64,000 nt of DNA from NCBI GenBank assembly GCA_003255745.1, contig KZ836040.1, positions 214,762-278,761 on the forward strand. Direction: 5' to 3'. The stretch's first letter is position 1. Each line of letters starts with the position of its first letter. This document shows, piece after piece, positions 1 through 10,072 of this stretch. Below the pieces are notes generated by a model. It did no database searches, was not told the DNA's origin, and worked only from the letters and a program-made list of their open reading frames with translations. Both the position numbers and the translations under genes were made by a program. The stretch is from Paracoccus saliphilus. GTDB taxonomy: Bacteria; Pseudomonadota; Alphaproteobacteria; Rhodobacterales; Rhodobacteraceae.

Positions 1-658
1 GCAGGACCGGCAGGTCCGCACCTATCTTCGCTGGATCTTCTACGTTTGCGCGCTGATCCTCAGCTATCGCCTGTTCTACATGCATCAGGACGCCAATCTG
101 GGCGAGGTCATCCGTGAAACCGTCTTCAACACGATTTCGACCTTTTCGGGCACGGGATTCGCCTCGACCGACATGATGGCCTGGGGGCACCTGCCGCTGG
201 CACTGCTGATCATCGCCGGGCTGATCGGCGGCTGCACCGGCTCGACCGGCTGTTCGGTCAAGATATTCCGCTATCTGGTCCTGCTGGAGGCGGTTCGTGC
301 CCAGATCCGCCGGATGCATACCCCGCACCGTGTCTATCCGCTGCGCTATGAAGGGCATCCCCTGGACAAGGACATCATCGATTCGGTCATGGCCTTCTTT
401 ACCTTGTTCATGCTGACCTTTGGCCTGCTGATCGTCGGGCTGGCGATGACGGGCCTGCACCCGCGCACCGCCCTGACCGCAGCCTGGACGGCCATCGCCA
501 ATGTCGGCCCTGCCTGGGGTCCCGAAATCAGCGCCAATGGCTCGGTCGTCGATTTTCCCGAAGCCGCCAAGCTGATGATGATCCTGGGGATGTATCTGGG
601 CCGGCTGGAGCTGGTCTCGGTCCTGGTGCTGCTGCTGCCACGCTTCTGGCGGTCCTAG
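1..658 (+). CDS. trkH: TrkH-family potassium transporter, C-terminal part (5' truncated by window edge)
   Basis: Membrane subunit of a Trk/Ktr-type K+ uptake system. The frame is already open at base 2, so only about the last 218 residues are present. Visible are a pore-loop region with TFSGTGFAS, the family-typical GGCTGSTGCSVKIFR segment that leads into a helix, and a last repeat with TAIANVGPAWGPE, followed by a terminal hydrophobic helix ending in RFWRS. These match the third and fourth M1-P-M2 repeats of TrkH. Its TAG stop overlaps the stop of the convergent downstream gene by two bases. The N-terminal half and any partner trkA lie outside the window. Confidence 0.9.
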   Translation, partial: QDRQVRTYLRWIFYVCALILSYRLFYMHQDANLGEVIRETVFNTISTFSGTGFASTDMMAWGHLPLALLIIAGLIGGCTGSTGCSVKIFRYLVLLEAVRAQIRRMHTPHRVYPLRYEGHPLDKDIIDSVMAFFTLFMLTFGLLIVGLAMTGLHPRTALTAAWTAIANVGPAWGPEISANGSVVDFPEAAKLMMILGMYLGRLELVSVLVLLLPRFWRS

Positions 659-1992
659 GGCGCGGCCTTCGTGACAGCCGTTTCGCCGTCGGGCAGCGCG
701 CTGTCGGGCTGGCCTTCGTTCTGGCCGGGCGCGTGCCGGGACAGGCTGTCGCTGATCTCGGCCAGGATGCGGGTCCGGCCTTCGGCATCCGATGCGGGCC
801 AGATCAGAACATAGCCTTCGGCCCGGCCGTCCCGCACCCACCCTTCGGCAGAACCCAGATGGTCGCCATTGCTGCCCTGCAGCCGCACATAGCCTTGGCG
901 CACCTCGCGCTCGGGTCGCGGCACCCAGCCAAGGGCAGTCACCAATCCGGCCAGATCCAGCAGCTCCTGCTGGCCGCCGGGCTGGCTGAACAGGATCAGC
1001 GCCGCCCCTGACCCGTCCTGCGGGCCATAGATCGACAGGGCGCGTTCGGCGCGGTCGAACTCCAGCGCCTGCATGGGCGCAATCAGCGACAGGCCGGTCG
1101 CCTCGTCCTCCAACCGCTCCAGCCCCATCTCGGCACGCCATGCGGCGCGGCGTTCGATCAGCGCCTGCAGCGCGGTACCGGGGTCGGTCGAGGCGCGGCT
1201 GCCGGCGATCTCGGCCTGAATGGCGGCGCGTGTCATCGGACCGTCCTTGCCGTCGATGTCGCCCCCGTAATGTCCCGCCCATCGCAGCGCGCGCTGCGCC
1301 TCGTCCAGCGGCGGCAGGGGGCGCGTCTCGCCGGGCGCGGGCAGGTCCGGGGCCTTCCCCTTTTCGACCATGCGGCCCAGATCGGCGGCATCGGCAATCA
1401 GCGTGTCGGCGGGAACCTCCTGCGCCTCGGTCAGGATCGGCAGCCAGGCGCGGGCGGCGCCGTCGTCGACCGGACCCAGGGTTACCGCAAACCAGCCGTC
1501 GGGCAGCTGCCACAGGCCGGCGCCGGGAAACTCCGCGCGCAGGCGATCCAGCGCAGCACGGGCCTCGGTTTCGGCCTGATGCGCTTCCAAGCGCAGATAG
1601 GTTCCGACTGGCACATCCTCGGCCGGCGCGGGACCGGCCACGGGGGCGGCCTGGTCCTCATCCCCGGCAGGCTCGGGCGCCGCGCCGGTTCGCGCCAAGG
1701 GCATGCCCGCAGGCGGGACGCTGACAAAGCTGTCGCCGGGCACCAGACCACGCCGCTTCAGCTGCGACAGCCGTTCCTCCGCCGCCTCGCGGTCCAGCGG
1801 GCCGATGGCGATGCCCGTCCAGCCCCCCGGCAGCGGCAGCGTCACCACATCATCGAACTGCCGGGCCCAGCCCGCCGCCGCCTCGGCCGCCGCCTCGGGC
1901 GAGCGTTTCGCCTCCAGCCGGATCAGCGCCTCCTGCGCCATTGCCGCGCCGGGCAGCATCCCCGCAAGAACCATCACCGCCAAGCGCCGCAT
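655..1992 (-). CDS. Secreted SPOR-repeat / peptidoglycan-binding-like protein
   Basis: Predicted periplasmic protein of 445 aa. I chose the ATG at 1992 because it is preceded by a strong AAGGAGG and begins a clean signal peptide ([19 protein letters not shown]). The frame stays open upstream to 2130, but those residues look non-coding. After the signal come two SPOR-like repeats (about residues 20-100 and 130-220, each with a '[11 protein letters not shown]' or '[11 protein letters not shown]' core), then a peptidoglycan-binding-like stretch (about 250-300, [18 protein letters not shown]). The last 120 residues form a domain I do not recognise. SPOR domains bind denuded septal glycan, so a cell-envelope role is likely. 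No trypsin-like domain is visible. Confidence 0.75.
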   Translation of the reverse strand: MRRLAVMVLAGMLPGAAMAQEALIRLEAKRSPEAAAEAAAGWARQFDDVVTLPLPGGWTGIAIGPLDREAAEERLSQLKRRGLVPGDSFVSVPPAGMPLARTGAAPEPAGDEDQAAPVAGPAPAEDVPVGTYLRLEAHQAETEARAALDRLRAEFPGAGLWQLPDGWFAVTLGPVDDGAARAWLPILTEAQEVPADTLIADAADLGRMVEKGKAPDLPAPGETRPLPPLDEAQRALRWAGHYGGDIDGKDGPMTRAAIQAEIAGSRASTDPGTALQALIERRAAWRAEMGLERLEDEATGLSLIAPMQALEFDRAERALSIYGPQDGSGAALILFSQPGGQQELLDLAGLVTALGWVPRPEREVRQGYVRLQGSNGDHLGSAEGWVRDGRAEGYVLIWPASDAEGRTRILAEISDSLSRHAPGQNEGQPDSALPDGETAVTKAAP

Positions 1993-2116
1993 GCCGGCCT
2001 CCTTCACTGTCTGCCTGTCGCGGGTCGTCCCCGCGGGCGGGCCTTTATTGACCCTGTTCTCTGGCGCGCCTAGAAGACGCGCACGCCTCAGCCGATCTAC
2101 GCAAAAGGATGGCATC

Positions 2117-3040
2117 ATGACCAGCCCCAACCGACCCCGCAGCTTTCAGGAGATCATCTTGGCGCTGCAGAATTACTGGGCCGACAAGGGCTGCGCCGTC
2201 CTGCAACCCTATGACATGGAGGTGGGTGCCGGCACCTTCCACCCGGCGACGACCCTGCGCGCCCTGGGCAGCCGGTCTTGGGCCGCGGCCTATGTCCAGC
2301 CCTCGCGCCGCCCCACCGATGGCCGCTATGGCGAGAACCCGAACCGGCTGCAGCATTACTACCAGTATCAGGTCATCATCAAACCCTCGCCTCCGGACCT
2401 GCAGGAGCTGTATCTGGGCAGCCTGCGCGCCATCGGCCTGGACCCGCTGATCCATGACGTCCGCTTTGTCGAGGATGACTGGGAAAGCCCGACCCTGGGC
2501 GCCTGGGGCCTGGGATGGGAGGTCTGGTGCGACGGGATGGAGGTCAGCCAGTTCACCTATTTCCAGCAGGTCGGGGGCCATGACTGCAAGCCGGTTTCCG
2601 GCGAACTGACCTATGGCCTGGAGCGTCTGGCCATGTATGTGCTGGGCGTGGAACATGTCATGGACATGCCCTTCAACGACCCGGACAGTCCCATCGCGCT
2701 GTCCTATGGCGACATCTTCCGCCAGACCGAACAGGAATATTCGCGCTGGAATTTCGACCAGGCCGATACCGAGATGCTGTTCCAGCACTTTAAGGATGCC
2801 GAGGCCGAATGCGCCCGCATCCTGGAGGCCGCCGAAACCGACAGCGCCGGGCGCCGCATCCCGATGGCGCACCCCGCCTATGACCAGGCCATCAAGGCCA
2901 GCCACCTGTTCAACCTGCTCGACGCGCGCGGCGTCATCAGCGTGACCGAACGCCAGGCCTATATCGGCCGCGTGCGTGCGCTGGCCAAGGGCTGCGCCGA
3001 TCTGTTCCTGACCACCGACGCGGCCGGGGTCGCCCGATGA
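2117..3040 (+). CDS. glyQ: Glycyl-tRNA synthetase alpha subunit
   Basis: Catalytic alpha chain of the heterotetrameric bacterial glycyl-tRNA synthetase, which activates glycine and charges tRNA-Gly in the cytosol. 307 aa, the usual size. N-terminal [18 protein letters not shown], the [14 protein letters not shown] segment and [22 protein letters not shown] class II motifs are near-identical to the family. The ATG at 2117 follows AAAAGGAT and matches the family N terminus; the frame stays open upstream without family similarity. The next gene starts inside its ATGA stop overlap, so glyQ, the small protein and glyS form one operon. Confidence 0.97.
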   Translation: MTSPNRPRSFQEIILALQNYWADKGCAVLQPYDMEVGAGTFHPATTLRALGSRSWAAAYVQPSRRPTDGRYGENPNRLQHYYQYQVIIKPSPPDLQELYLGSLRAIGLDPLIHDVRFVEDDWESPTLGAWGLGWEVWCDGMEVSQFTYFQQVGGHDCKPVSGELTYGLERLAMYVLGVEHVMDMPFNDPDSPIALSYGDIFRQTEQEYSRWNFDQADTEMLFQHFKDAEAECARILEAAETDSAGRRIPMAHPAYDQAIKASHLFNLLDARGVISVTERQAYIGRVRALAKGCADLFLTTDAAGVAR

Positions 3041-3513
3041 ACTGGGGCAAGGTCGCGGCCATTGCCCTGCTGGGCAGCGCCATCGCCGCCGGGGCGGGCA
3101 TGTGGTATGCGCAGGAATACGGCTACTACGATCCCATCGACCCCAACGGCCCCGGCGCCGCGCTGGACATCACCACCCCCGCCGGCCAGCAGCCGCTGGT
3201 CCTGACCGGGTTCGAGGGGATCGACGCCGACAGTTCCCCCCTGCGCTGGCGCGCCTGCGCGACGGTCGAGGACATCCCTGCCGATGCCCTGCCCTTCGAC
3301 GGTGCCACTCCACTGGTCGGGCCGCGATGGTTCGGCTGCTTCGATGCCGCCCGCATCGGCGCGGACCTTGAAAGCGGCGCCGCCCGCGCCCTGCTTTCGG
3401 TCAGCGAGATCCGCCCCGACGTGGACCGCGTGCTGGCCGTCTATCCCGATGGCCGCGTCTATGGCTGGCACCAATACAACGACAAGACCCCGGAACGCGG
3501 AGTGATGGACTGA
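3037..3513 (+). CDS. Small membrane-anchored protein of unknown function between glyQ and glyS
   Basis: 158 aa with one N-terminal hydrophobic helix (about residues 5-23) and a short soluble domain rich in acidic and Pro/Gly residues. Two conserved-looking cysteines lie in [10 protein letters not shown] and [10 protein letters not shown], and the C terminus contains [13 protein letters not shown]. It resembles a Rhodobacteraceae family of unknown function (I believe DUF6446) found at this same place between the two glycyl-tRNA synthetase genes. It overlaps glyQ by 4 bp and glyS by 1 bp (TGATG), so translational coupling is likely. I assign no function. Confidence 0.85.
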   Translation: MNWGKVAAIALLGSAIAAGAGMWYAQEYGYYDPIDPNGPGAALDITTPAGQQPLVLTGFEGIDADSSPLRWRACATVEDIPADALPFDGATPLVGPRWFGCFDAARIGADLESGAARALLSVSEIRPDVDRVLAVYPDGRVYGWHQYNDKTPERGVMD

Positions 3514-5771
3514 TGCCCGACCTGCTGATCGAGCTTTTCTCGGAAGAAATTCCCGCCCGCATGCAGGCCCGCGCGCGCGAGGACCTGAAACGCCTGGTGA
3601 CCGAGGGGCTGGTCCAGGCCGGCCTGACCTATGCCGGCGCCGGCGCCTTCTCGACCCCCCGCCGCCTGACCCTGGCCGTCGAGGGCCTGACCGCCCACAG
3701 CCCCACCACCCGCGAGGAACGCAAGGGCCCGCGCACCGACGCGCCCGACGCCGCGCTGGAGGGTTTCCTGCGTTCGACCGGCCTGACCCGCGACCAGCTT
3801 GAGGCGCGTGACGACAAAAAGGGGCAGGTCTGGTTCGCCGTCATCGAGCGCCCCGGCCGCCCCGCCGCCCAGATCGTGGCGGAGGTGCTGGAAGCCGCCA
3901 TCCGCAACTTCCCCTGGCCGAAATCCATGCGATGGGGCGCGGGCAGCCTGCGGTGGGTGCGCCCGCTGCATTCGATCCTCTGCATTCTATCCGATGAGGC
4001 CGGGGCCGAGACGGTTCCCCTGACCGTGGACGGCATCACCGCCGGCAACACCACGCGCGGCCACCGCTTCATGGCACCCGACGCCTTCACCGTCACCGGC
4101 TTTGACGATTACGCCGCGAAACTTCGCCGCGCCCGCGTCATGCTGGACGCTGCCGAACGCGAGGCCGAAATTCGCCAGCAGGCCGATAACCTGGCTTTTG
4201 CCCGTGGTTGGCAAATCGTCCCCGACGACGCCCTGATGGCCGAGGTTGCGGGCCTGGTCGAATGGCCCGTCCCCCTGATGGGCGTGATCGAGGACCGCTT
4301 CCTGGCCCTTCCGCCCGAGGTTCTGCAGACCTCGATGAAGGAACACCAGAAGTTCTTCTCGGCCCTGAACCCCAAGACAGGGCGGATCGAGGGCTTTGTC
4401 ACCGTCGCCAATATCGAGACGCCCGATGACGGCGCCACGATCCTGGCGGGCAACCAGCGCGTCCTGGCCGCCCGCCTCTCGGACGCCGCCTTCTTCTGGG
4501 AAAACGACCTGCGCGAGGCGAAATCGGGCATGGAGGCGTGGCGCGACGGCCTCGCCTCGGTCACCTTCCACAACAAGCTGGGTTCGCAGGCTGATCGCAT
4601 TGAACGCATCGCGGCCCTTGCCCGCGGGATCGCCCCGCTGGTCGGGGCCGACCCGGACCAGGCCGAACGCGCCGCGCGCCTGGCCAAGCTGGACCTGCGC
4701 TCGGCCATGGTGGGCGAATTTCCCGAACTGCAAGGCACGATGGGCCGCTATTACGCGCTGGAGGCGGGAGAGCCCGAAGCCGTCGCCGACGCCGCCCGTG
4801 ACCACTACTCGCCCCTCGGCCCCTCTGACGCGGTCCCGACTGCGCCCGTGTCGGTCGCCGTGGCGCTGGCCGACAAGATCGACACGCTGACCGGCTTTTG
4901 GGCCATCGACGAAAAGCCCACGGGATCAAAGGACCCCTTTGCGCTGCGGCGTGCAGCACTAGGACTTATCAGATTGATTCTTAGTAACGATAAAAAATTT
5001 AAGCTGAAGGTTCCTCTTGAAGTCGGCTTGCTAAGAGCACGCGGTGCCTCCCTTTCGGCTAAGCGAGGAGACTTGTTAGGTAACCTTGCGAGTCGTTTGA
5101 AAGAGGCGTCCCACGACCCTGTTGCCTATGCCGATGCATTGACTTTGGCCGCGAAAGGCTCCGATGTTGGCGTGCCAGGTAAGTTAGTCGCTCAGGATCT
5201 GACTCACAGTTCTTGGTCTGACTATACGAATTGGGAGAATGGACTAGATGCCCTCCTCTCCTTCCTCCACGACCGCCTCAAGGTTTACCTACGCGACCAA
5301 GGCATCCGCCACGACATCATCGACGCCGTGCTGGCGCAGGAGGGCAATGACGACCTCCTGCAGGTGGTCAGCCGCGCCACCGCGCTGAACGCGATGCTGG
5401 CGACGGATGATGGGCGCAACCTGACCCAGGGCCTCAAGCGCGCAAGCAACATCCTGACCCAAGCCGAGGAAAAGGACGGCGTCGAATACAGCTTTGGCGC
5501 CGATGTCAAGTTCGCCGAGACGGACCAGGAACGCGCCCTCTTCTCCGCGCTGGATACCGCCGAACCCGCGATCAAGCGCGCCATGCAGGCCGAGGACTAT
5601 CCCGCCGCCATGACCGCCATCGCCGCGCTGCGTGCGCCCATCGATGCCTTTTTCGAGGCCGTGCAGGTCAACACTGACAGCCAGATCGTCCGGCGCAACC
5701 GCCTGAACCTGCTCTCCCGCATCCGCGAGGCCGGCCGCCAGATCGCCGACTTCACCCGCATCGAGGGGTGA
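3513..5771 (+). CDS. glyS: Glycyl-tRNA synthetase beta subunit, with an atypical internal segment
   Basis: Beta chain (752 aa) that binds tRNA-Gly and completes the alpha2beta2 enzyme. The N terminus PDLLIELFSEEIPARMQ and the central TSMKEHQKFFSALNPKTG are family hallmarks; the C-terminal helical domain follows. Start by TGATG overlap with the preceding gene. Between ALRRA (about residue 483) and LHDRLKVYLRDQGIRHD (about residue 583) the DNA at roughly 4965-5250 shifts abruptly to AT-richer codons such as TTA, AAA and CTA, while flanking DNA keeps the GC-ending codons of the neighbourhood. The frame is unbroken, so the gene should be functional. See findings. Confidence 0.96.
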   Translation: MPDLLIELFSEEIPARMQARAREDLKRLVTEGLVQAGLTYAGAGAFSTPRRLTLAVEGLTAHSPTTREERKGPRTDAPDAALEGFLRSTGLTRDQLEARDDKKGQVWFAVIERPGRPAAQIVAEVLEAAIRNFPWPKSMRWGAGSLRWVRPLHSILCILSDEAGAETVPLTVDGITAGNTTRGHRFMAPDAFTVTGFDDYAAKLRRARVMLDAAEREAEIRQQADNLAFARGWQIVPDDALMAEVAGLVEWPVPLMGVIEDRFLALPPEVLQTSMKEHQKFFSALNPKTGRIEGFVTVANIETPDDGATILAGNQRVLAARLSDAAFFWENDLREAKSGMEAWRDGLASVTFHNKLGSQADRIERIAALARGIAPLVGADPDQAERAARLAKLDLRSAMVGEFPELQGTMGRYYALEAGEPEAVADAARDHYSPLGPSDAVPTAPVSVAVALADKIDTLTGFWAIDEKPTGSKDPFALRRAALGLIRLILSNDKKFKLKVPLEVGLLRARGASLSAKRGDLLGNLASRLKEASHDPVAYADALTLAAKGSDVGVPGKLVAQDLTHSSWSDYTNWENGLDALLSFLHDRLKVYLRDQGIRHDIIDAVLAQEGNDDLLQVVSRATALNAMLATDDGRNLTQGLKRASNILTQAEEKDGVEYSFGADVKFAETDQERALFSALDTAEPAIKRAMQAEDYPAAMTAIAALRAPIDAFFEAVQVNTDSQIVRRNRLNLLSRIREAGRQIADFTRIEG

Positions 5772-5796
5772 CGGCGCATCGCACGCCTCAATGAAC

Positions 5797-5833
5797 AAGG
5801 GCCAGAGAGTTTCCTCTCCGGCCCTTCTTCTTT
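5797..5833 (+). terminator. Rho-independent terminator after glyS
   Basis: Stem AAGGGCC-A-GAGAG / CTCTC-C-GGCCCTT with loop TTTC and one internal mismatch, followed by a T-rich CTTCTTT tract. It starts 26 bp past the glyS stop. Confidence 0.85.
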
Positions 5834-5855
5834 GCCCAACCACCCTGCGGGGAGC

Positions 5856-5917
5856 CCGAGGGGACGCAAGGTCCCCTCGGCGGGGGGCGCGGGGGGTGCG
5901 GGGGGCTGGCCCCCCGC
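5856..5917. terminator. Two G/C-rich stem-loops between convergent glyS and sdhB
   Basis: A 10-bp perfect stem CCGAGGGGAC/GTCCCCTCGG (5856-5880, loop GCAAG) is followed by a very G-rich tract and a second stem GCGGGGGG/CCCCCCGC (5898-5917, loop CTGG). The second lies just past the sdhB stop on the minus strand. Neither has a T-run on that strand, so termination is inferred from position. Confidence 0.5.
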
Positions 5918-5937
5918 CCGCCTCCGCGGGACGCAAT

Positions 5938-6717
5938 TCACATCGCGCGCTCGACCATCATGTGCTTGATCGACGCGATCGCCTTGGCGGGGTTCAACCC
6001 CTTGGGGCAGGTGTTGGTGCAGTTCATGATCGTGTGGCAGCGGTACAGCTTGAAGGGATCCTCCAGCTCGTCCAGACGCTCGCCGGTGGCCTCGTCGCGG
6101 CTGTCGATGATCCAGCGATAGGCATGCAGCAGAGCTGCCGGGCCCAGATAGCGGTCGCCGTTCCACCAATAGGACGGGCACGACGTCGAACAGGACGCAC
6201 ACAGAATGCACTCATAGAGGCCGTCCAGCTTCTTGCGGTCCTCGATGGACTGCTTCCACTCCTTGCCGGGCGTCGGCGACTTGGTCTGCAGATAGGGGTT
6301 CACCGATGCGTGCTGCGCATAGAAATGCGTCAGGTCGGGGATCAGGTCCTTGACCACCGGCATATGCGGCAACGGATAGATCGCCACATCGCCCTTCACT
6401 TCCTCGATGCCGAAGATGCAGGCCAGGCGGTTGCCGCCGTCGATGACCATGGCGCAGGACCCACAGATCCCCTCGCGGCAGGACCGGCGGAAGGACAGCG
6501 TCGGGTCGATGTCGTTCTTGATCTTGATCAGCGCGTCCAGAACCATCGGCCCGCACTTGTCCAGGTCGACAAAATAGGTGTCCAGCCGCGGGTTCTCTCC
6601 GGTTTCGGGATCCCACCGATAGATCTTGAACTTGCGGACATTCGTGGCGCCCTCGGGCCGGGGCCAGGTCTTGCCGACCCGGATCTGGCTGTTCTTGGGC
6701 AGGGTGAACTGGACCAT
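5938..6717 (-). CDS. sdhB: Succinate dehydrogenase iron-sulfur subunit
   Basis: Complex II subunit of 259 aa that passes electrons from the flavoprotein to ubiquinone at the inner face of the membrane. Three cluster motifs are visible: [21 protein letters not shown] for the 2Fe-2S centre (minus one spacing residue here), [12 protein letters not shown] for 4Fe-4S, and [17 protein letters not shown] for 3Fe-4S. The ATG at 6717 is preceded by AAAGGAG and gives the family N terminus [10 protein letters not shown]; upstream in-frame codons are spurious. It is the last gene of the sdhC-D-A-x-x-x-B operon, 13 bp after the sulfotransferase-like gene. Confidence 0.96.
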   Translation of the reverse strand: MVQFTLPKNSQIRVGKTWPRPEGATNVRKFKIYRWDPETGENPRLDTYFVDLDKCGPMVLDALIKIKNDIDPTLSFRRSCREGICGSCAMVIDGGNRLACIFGIEEVKGDVAIYPLPHMPVVKDLIPDLTHFYAQHASVNPYLQTKSPTPGKEWKQSIEDRKKLDGLYECILCASCSTSCPSYWWNGDRYLGPAALLHAYRWIIDSRDEATGERLDELEDPFKLYRCHTIMNCTNTCPKGLNPAKAIASIKHMMVERAM

Positions 6718-6730
6718 TGGGTAGCTCCTT

Positions 6731-7576
6731 TCAGAGAGTGCCTTCGGACGGCGTTTCCGCCGTGAACAAGGGTTGCACGCGCGCCACCAGATCGGCGACG
6801 CGGTCGCGGGCATGCGGGTTCAGCGCCAGCCCGTTCAGCCGGCGCAGGAATTCGGTCGAGCCGCCGTTCAGCCGCTCCATTGCGCGACCCTCCAGCGGCG
6901 GCAGCGCGTCGATGCGCGCAGGTGTCAGCCCGGCCAGGCCCAGAAGCTGGCGCCCCGGACGGTCCGGATCGGTCTCGTCCTCAAGCCGCAGACGGGTCAC
7001 CCGATCGGCCCCCAAGGCGGCGGCCAGACGGTCCAGCAGATCGTCCCATCCGGGCAGGTCCGCCACCTCGACACGGAATTCGGCCAAGGTGCGCGTATAG
7101 CCGTCGGTGCGGATGGCCTGCGCCCAGACCGAGGGAAGCCAGGCTTCCATTTCGCGGCTGTAGAATACGTAACACGGGTCAAAGCCGCGCGCCCGCGCGA
7201 CCTTGTCCAGCACCTTCAGCATCCGCGGCAGCGACGGATAAAGCGCCGTCTCGCCGCCGTTGCCAGGCATGGCGCCGGCCAGGTTCTCGTGGCTGATCAG
7301 CACCGTTTGCGAACCCTCCGGCAGCGTGTCCAGCACGTCCTCGAACGCCACCCGCAACGCCACCCGCAGGTCCTTGTCGCCCGGCGACCGACTGCAAGCC
7401 ACCGCGGCTCGGCCCAGGGGACGCATCGGCGTGCCCTCCTCCGGCGTGCGAACGACCAGCCCATCCGACAGAAGCGCCGCCGACCGCTTGAGAAAGCGCT
7501 GCAGCGAAGTCGTGCCGGTCTTCTGCACACCCACATGCAGGATCAGCGGCCGGCCGTCTGACGCCATCTGTGGCAT
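6731..7576 (-). CDS. Sulfotransferase-like P-loop protein inside the sdh operon
   Basis: 281 aa. The N terminus [18 protein letters not shown] is the PAPS-binding P-loop (5'-PSB) of sulfotransferase-fold proteins. The middle has [18 protein letters not shown], resembling the 3'-PB Arg/Ser region of the same fold. The acceptor cannot be deduced; related Rhodobacteraceae proteins are annotated only as sulfotransferase family. The start overlaps the stop of the upstream lipoprotein (TGATG) and the gene ends 13 bp before sdhB, so it is co-transcribed with succinate dehydrogenase. There is no evident metabolic link, and the codon use looks native. Confidence 0.7.
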   Translation of the reverse strand: MPQMASDGRPLILHVGVQKTGTTSLQRFLKRSAALLSDGLVVRTPEEGTPMRPLGRAAVACSRSPGDKDLRVALRVAFEDVLDTLPEGSQTVLISHENLAGAMPGNGGETALYPSLPRMLKVLDKVARARGFDPCYVFYSREMEAWLPSVWAQAIRTDGYTRTLAEFRVEVADLPGWDDLLDRLAAALGADRVTRLRLEDETDPDRPGRQLLGLAGLTPARIDALPPLEGRAMERLNGGSTEFLRRLNGLALNPHARDRVADLVARVQPLFTAETPSEGTL

Positions 7577-7890
7577 CAGGCCGACCCTCGCCAGCCCGGC
7601 TGATCGGCCAAGGGACGCTGCGGCAACTGGCCCGACATGCGCTGAACGCAGCGGTTGAAGACGTCAGACGGATCGCGACCCATCACATAGTCGCTGGTCA
7701 TCTCCAACTCGACCCGGCCGAAACCCTGTGTTCCGCCCGAGCCCGAACCGATGCCCAACGCCACGTTTCCACGCGGACGTTGGGCCAGTTCGGCATCGCG
7801 CAGGCAGGTCCGTTCGGCCTGGTCCACCGGGACCGGGCCACAGGCCGCCAGCACCGCCACCAGCGCCAGAAAGGACAGCCGCGCGTTCAT
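7576..7890 (-). CDS. Small lipoprotein of unknown function
   Basis: 104 aa. I chose the ATG at 7890 because it begins the signal MNARLSFLALVAVLAAC, which ends in the lipobox LAAC; the frame stays open ten codons further upstream. The mature part contains two more cysteines (RTCLRDAE and FNRCVQRM), which could form a disulfide in the periplasm. It is the fifth gene of the sdh operon, 4 bp after the preceding lipoprotein gene. Function unknown. Confidence 0.7.
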   Translation of the reverse strand: MNARLSFLALVAVLAACGPVPVDQAERTCLRDAELAQRPRGNVALGIGSGSGGTQGFGRVELEMTSDYVMGRDPSDVFNRCVQRMSGQLPQRPLADQPGWRGSA

Positions 7891-7894
7891 TTCG

Positions 7895-8263
7895 TCAGAC
7901 CGCCCGTGCCGCCGACGCAATGCACTGCGTGGTCGCCGGACGCGACACGATGGCCGCCACGCTGTCGGCGGTGCCGCTGGCCCCCGCGCGCGACATCTGC
8001 GCCAGGTCGATCATCTCGGCCGTGGTGGCGTTGGTGACGACGCATTCGGTATAGGGGGCCACATTGACGCCCGGCAGGCGCTTTTGCATCTCGGCGTTGA
8101 TGACGCCACGGGCCACCTGGGCCGAAGCCGCATCCAGGACCGTCGGGGCCGGGGTCATGACGGGCGCGGTCGGGACCGCAGGGCCGGCGACCGGAACCGG
8201 CGCGACGCAACCTGCTAAAGTTGCGGCGGCCAGGCCGAAAGCGGCGATAATGTTGAAGCGCAT
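7895..8263 (-). CDS. Lipoprotein of unknown function following sdhA
   Basis: 122 aa with a lipoprotein signal [19 protein letters not shown] (lipobox LAGC), a Pro/Val/Ala-rich linker to about residue 40, and a compact C-terminal domain with two cysteines (YTECVVTN and TTQCIAS). The start codon overlaps the sdhA stop (TGATG), so it is coupled to sdhA. Two short hypotheticals at this position are, as I recall, typical of Rhodobacter sdh operons; their role is not known to me. Confidence 0.75.
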   Translation of the reverse strand: MRFNIIAAFGLAAATLAGCVAPVPVAGPAVPTAPVMTPAPTVLDAASAQVARGVINAEMQKRLPGVNVAPYTECVVTNATTAEMIDLAQMSRAGASGTADSVAAIVSRPATTQCIASAARAV

Positions 8264-10065
8264 CAGTAAACCCTTTTCTTCGGAGCGATCTTGTTGAGGT
8301 CGATCCCGCCTTCCTCGGCCGTGGTCAGCGGCTCCAGATGGACGGGGCGATAGGCCAGTTTAACCCGGTTCCCCTCGACCCAAGCAAGCGAATGCTTGCG
8401 CCAATTGGCGTCATCCCGCTCAGGATAATCCTCGTGCGCATGGGCGCCGCGGCTTTCCTTGCGTGCCTCGGCCGCGACGATGGTCGTCAGGGCGTTCGGC
8501 ATCAGGTTGGTCAGTTCCAGCGTCTCCATCAGGTCGGTGTTCCAGATCAGACCACGGTCGGTGACCTTGATGTCGTCCATCTTTCCGGCAATTGCTTCCA
8601 TCTTTCCAACGCCTTCCGCCAGGGTCTTGTCCGTGCGGAAAACGGCGGCGTCCAGCTGCATCGTGCGCTGCATCTGGTCGCGCAGCTCGGCCGTGGAGGT
8701 CGTGCCCTTGGCGTGGCGCAGTCCGTCGAAGCGGTCCAGCGCCTTGTCCACGGCCCCTTTGTCGGTCGAAGGAACGGCGCCCACGCGGTCGATCACTTGT
8801 CCGGCACGAATGGCGGCGGCGCGGCCGAAAACCACCAGGTCGATCAGGGAGTTTGAACCCAGACGGTTCGCCCCGTGGACCGAGGCGCAGCCGGCCTCGC
8901 CCACGGCCATCAGGCCGGGGAAGATCGCGTCGGGGTCGCTTTCCGTCGGCGCCAGAACCTCGCCCCAGTAATTCGTGGGGATGCCGCCCATGTTGTAATG
9001 CACGGTCGGCAGCACCGGGATCGGCGCCCGCGTCACGTCCACGCCGGCAAAGATCTTGGCGCTTTCACTGATACCGGGCAGGCGTTCCGCCAGGGTTTCG
9101 GGCGGCAGGTGCATCAGGTTCAGGAAGATGTGGTCCTTGTCCGCACCCACGCCGCGACCCTCGCGGATCTCCATGGTCATGCAGCGACTGACGACATCGC
9201 GGCTGGCCAGATCCTTGTAGGTCGGGGCATAACGCTCCATGAAGCGTTCGCCCTCGCTGTTGGTCAGGTAGCCACCCTCGCCGCGCGCGCCTTCGGTGAT
9301 CAGGCAGCCCGAGCCATAGATGCCGGTGGGGTGGAACTGCACGAACTCCATGTCCTGCAGCGGCAGGCCTGCGCGGGCCACCATCCCGCCGCCGTCGCCG
9401 GTGCAGGTATGGGCGCTGGTCGCGCTGAAATAGGCGCGGCCATAGCCGCCCGTGGCCAGCACCACCATCTTGGCGTTGAAGACGTGGATCGTGCCGTCGT
9501 CCAGCTTCCAGCAGACAACGCCGGTGCAGCGGCCGTCGGTGACGATCAGGTCCAGCGCGAAGTATTCGATGAAGAATTCGGCATTGTTCTTCAGCGACTG
9601 GCCGTAAAGCGTATGCAGGATCGCATGGCCGGTCCGGTCGGCTGCGGCACAGGTCCGCTGCACCGGGGGGCCTTCGCCATATTCGGTCGTGTGGCCGCCG
9701 AAGGGACGCTGATAGATGCGCCCATCCTCGGTGCGGGAAAACGGCACGCCGTAATGCTCCAGCTCGTAGACCGCCTTGGGGGCCTCGCGCGCCAGATATT
9801 CCATGGCGTCGGTGTCGCCCAGCCAGTCCGACCCCTTGACGGTGTCGTACATGTGCCACTGCCAGCTGTCGGGACCCATGTTCGACAGCGACGCGGCGAT
9901 GCCGCCCTGCGCAGCCACGGTGTGCGACCGGGTCGGAAAGACCTTGGTCACGCAGGCTGTGCGCAGGCCCTGTTCGGCCATGCCAAGCGTCGCCCGCAAG
10001 CCTGCGCCGCCGGCCCCGACCACGACCACGTCATAGTCATGCGTTTGTGTTTCGTATGCGGCCAT
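8263..10065 (-). CDS. sdhA: Succinate dehydrogenase flavoprotein subunit
   Basis: Oxidises succinate to fumarate using covalently bound FAD. 600 aa, full length. The dinucleotide-binding [16 protein letters not shown], the [12 protein letters not shown] segment carrying the FAD-linked His, and the substrate-site region [15 protein letters not shown] are all present. C-terminal [18 protein letters not shown] is the classical fumarate reductase/SDH signature. It starts 7 bp after sdhD and overlaps the next lipoprotein gene by 3 bp. It is part of the TCA cycle and respiratory complex II at the cytoplasmic face. Confidence 0.98.
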   Translation of the reverse strand: MAAYETQTHDYDVVVVGAGGAGLRATLGMAEQGLRTACVTKVFPTRSHTVAAQGGIAASLSNMGPDSWQWHMYDTVKGSDWLGDTDAMEYLAREAPKAVYELEHYGVPFSRTEDGRIYQRPFGGHTTEYGEGPPVQRTCAAADRTGHAILHTLYGQSLKNNAEFFIEYFALDLIVTDGRCTGVVCWKLDDGTIHVFNAKMVVLATGGYGRAYFSATSAHTCTGDGGGMVARAGLPLQDMEFVQFHPTGIYGSGCLITEGARGEGGYLTNSEGERFMERYAPTYKDLASRDVVSRCMTMEIREGRGVGADKDHIFLNLMHLPPETLAERLPGISESAKIFAGVDVTRAPIPVLPTVHYNMGGIPTNYWGEVLAPTESDPDAIFPGLMAVGEAGCASVHGANRLGSNSLIDLVVFGRAAAIRAGQVIDRVGAVPSTDKGAVDKALDRFDGLRHAKGTTSTAELRDQMQRTMQLDAAVFRTDKTLAEGVGKMEAIAGKMDDIKVTDRGLIWNTDLMETLELTNLMPNALTTIVAAEARKESRGAHAHEDYPERDDANWRKHSLAWVEGNRVKLAYRPVHLEPLTTAEEGGIDLNKIAPKKRVY

Positions 10066-10072
10066 GTCGTCC

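Noticed and set aside
4965..5250. glyS AT-rich patch as an intron, intein or IS
   Set aside because: The frame is continuous, the length is about 95 codons, and no intein motifs, terminal repeats or target duplication are visible.
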